A stretch of DNA of 58,690 nucleotides from Pseudooceanicola sp. (lineage in GTDB: Bacteria; Pseudomonadota; Alphaproteobacteria; Rhodobacterales; Rhodobacteraceae), in the NCBI RefSeq assembly GCF_029213205.1, contig NZ_JARGNH010000021.1, positions 1 to 58,690 of the forward strand, written 5' to 3'. Positions 58,532 to 58,690 of this stretch are shown one piece after another. Within the stretch, counting starts at the first letter, position 1; the number at the start of each line of letters is the position of its first letter. The position numbers and the translations under genes were made by a program. The notes under the pieces were generated by a model, which saw only the letters and a list, made by a program, of their open reading frames with translations, had not been told where the DNA came from and did not search any database.

Positions 58532-58690
58532 TTAGATCGATAGCCGCGCCGCGTGGCTGCCGCGTTCACGGTAAGGTGTGGTGTCATATTGCGCCCGGTA
58601 GCATTTGGAGAAATGCGACGGGCTGGCAAAGCCGCAGGCCAGCGCCACATTGATCACGCTCATATCGGTCTGCATCAACAGGTTGCGGGC
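58532..58690 (-). CDS. AraC/GlxA-type regulator, C-terminal end (cut by window)
   Basis: Only the last 52 residues are in the window. They read ARNLLMQTDMSVINVALACGFASPSHFSKCYRAQYDTTPYRERG, the second HTH of the AraC family, followed by a short tail ending in Ile-stop. The RNLLMQTDMSVIxVALACGF form is typical of GlxA-type regulators with a DJ-1/PfpI N-terminal domain, which lies beyond the edge. Confidence 0.82.
   Translation of the reverse strand, partial: ARNLLMQTDMSVINVALACGFASPSHFSKCYRAQYDTTPYRERGSHAARLSI

Overview
The window looks like a chromosomal segment of a Rhodobacteraceae (Roseobacter-group) alphaproteobacterium. Supporting signs are high GC with tightly overlapping genes, a RecA gene preceded by the alphaproteobacterial GAAC-N7-GAAC SOS box, a CckA hybrid kinase behind a TTAA-N7-TTAA CtrA-type site, and an RpoE/ChrR singlet-oxygen sigma/anti-sigma pair facing a fatty-acid modification operon. 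No rRNA, tRNA or CRISPR array was seen.

Layout. 1-365: relic of an IS5-type transposase. 456-8840 (minus): a class I PHA synthase and a complete N-type ATPase operon in the order atpD-C-Q-R-B-E-F-A-G. phaC and atpD have near-identical promoters: an FNR-type box followed after exactly 20 nt by TGTAGA. 9191-10890 (minus): two coupled, unrecognised membrane-protein genes of visibly lower GC. 11155-13814: a gamma-glutamylpolyamine synthetase/oxidase pair. 13921-18978 (minus): six overlapping genes (FAD oxidoreductase, DUF1365, Cfa-like methyltransferase, SDR, TspO-like, DUF2177), fired by a mirror-image ECF promoter that also serves rpoE-chrR (19146-20340).

20408-30106: an acyl-CoA module with an ACAD10/11-type dehydrogenase, a separate ACAD10/11-type phosphotransferase, an SDR, a VOC protein, a TetR regulator and a single-chain biotin-dependent acyl-CoA carboxylase. 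Three copies of a CTGAC-type palindrome probably tie it into one regulon. Two members look damaged: an enoyl-CoA hydratase with an N-terminal frameshift and a large internal deletion, and the TetR gene, whose upstream coding stretch is out of frame at a (CGCT)3 repeat.

30283-42364: a second acyl-CoA catabolic region with an SMP-30 protein, a small unknown protein, paired acyl-CoA dehydrogenases, an AMP-ligase and a GntR regulator on minus, and divergently an HSD17B4-like SDR, a MaoC hydratase, a DUF35 protein, an SCP2-type thiolase and a TcuAB-like redox pair on plus. It has the parts for side-chain beta-oxidation of a bulky or branched acid; the substrate is unknown.

42365-51705: housekeeping and regulation: an ArsR regulator with SqrR/BigR-type cysteine spacing, an RsmB-like methyltransferase, cckA, a sulfotransferase-like protein, recA, alaS and a DUF1330 protein. 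51709-57262 (minus): a branched-chain amino-acid-type ABC transporter with a small periplasmic protein gene embedded by ATGA overlaps. 57425-58516: a periplasmic PQQ-type sugar dehydrogenase. 58532-58690: the 3' end of an AraC-type regulator.

All functional calls come from reading motifs and gene order; no database search was run.
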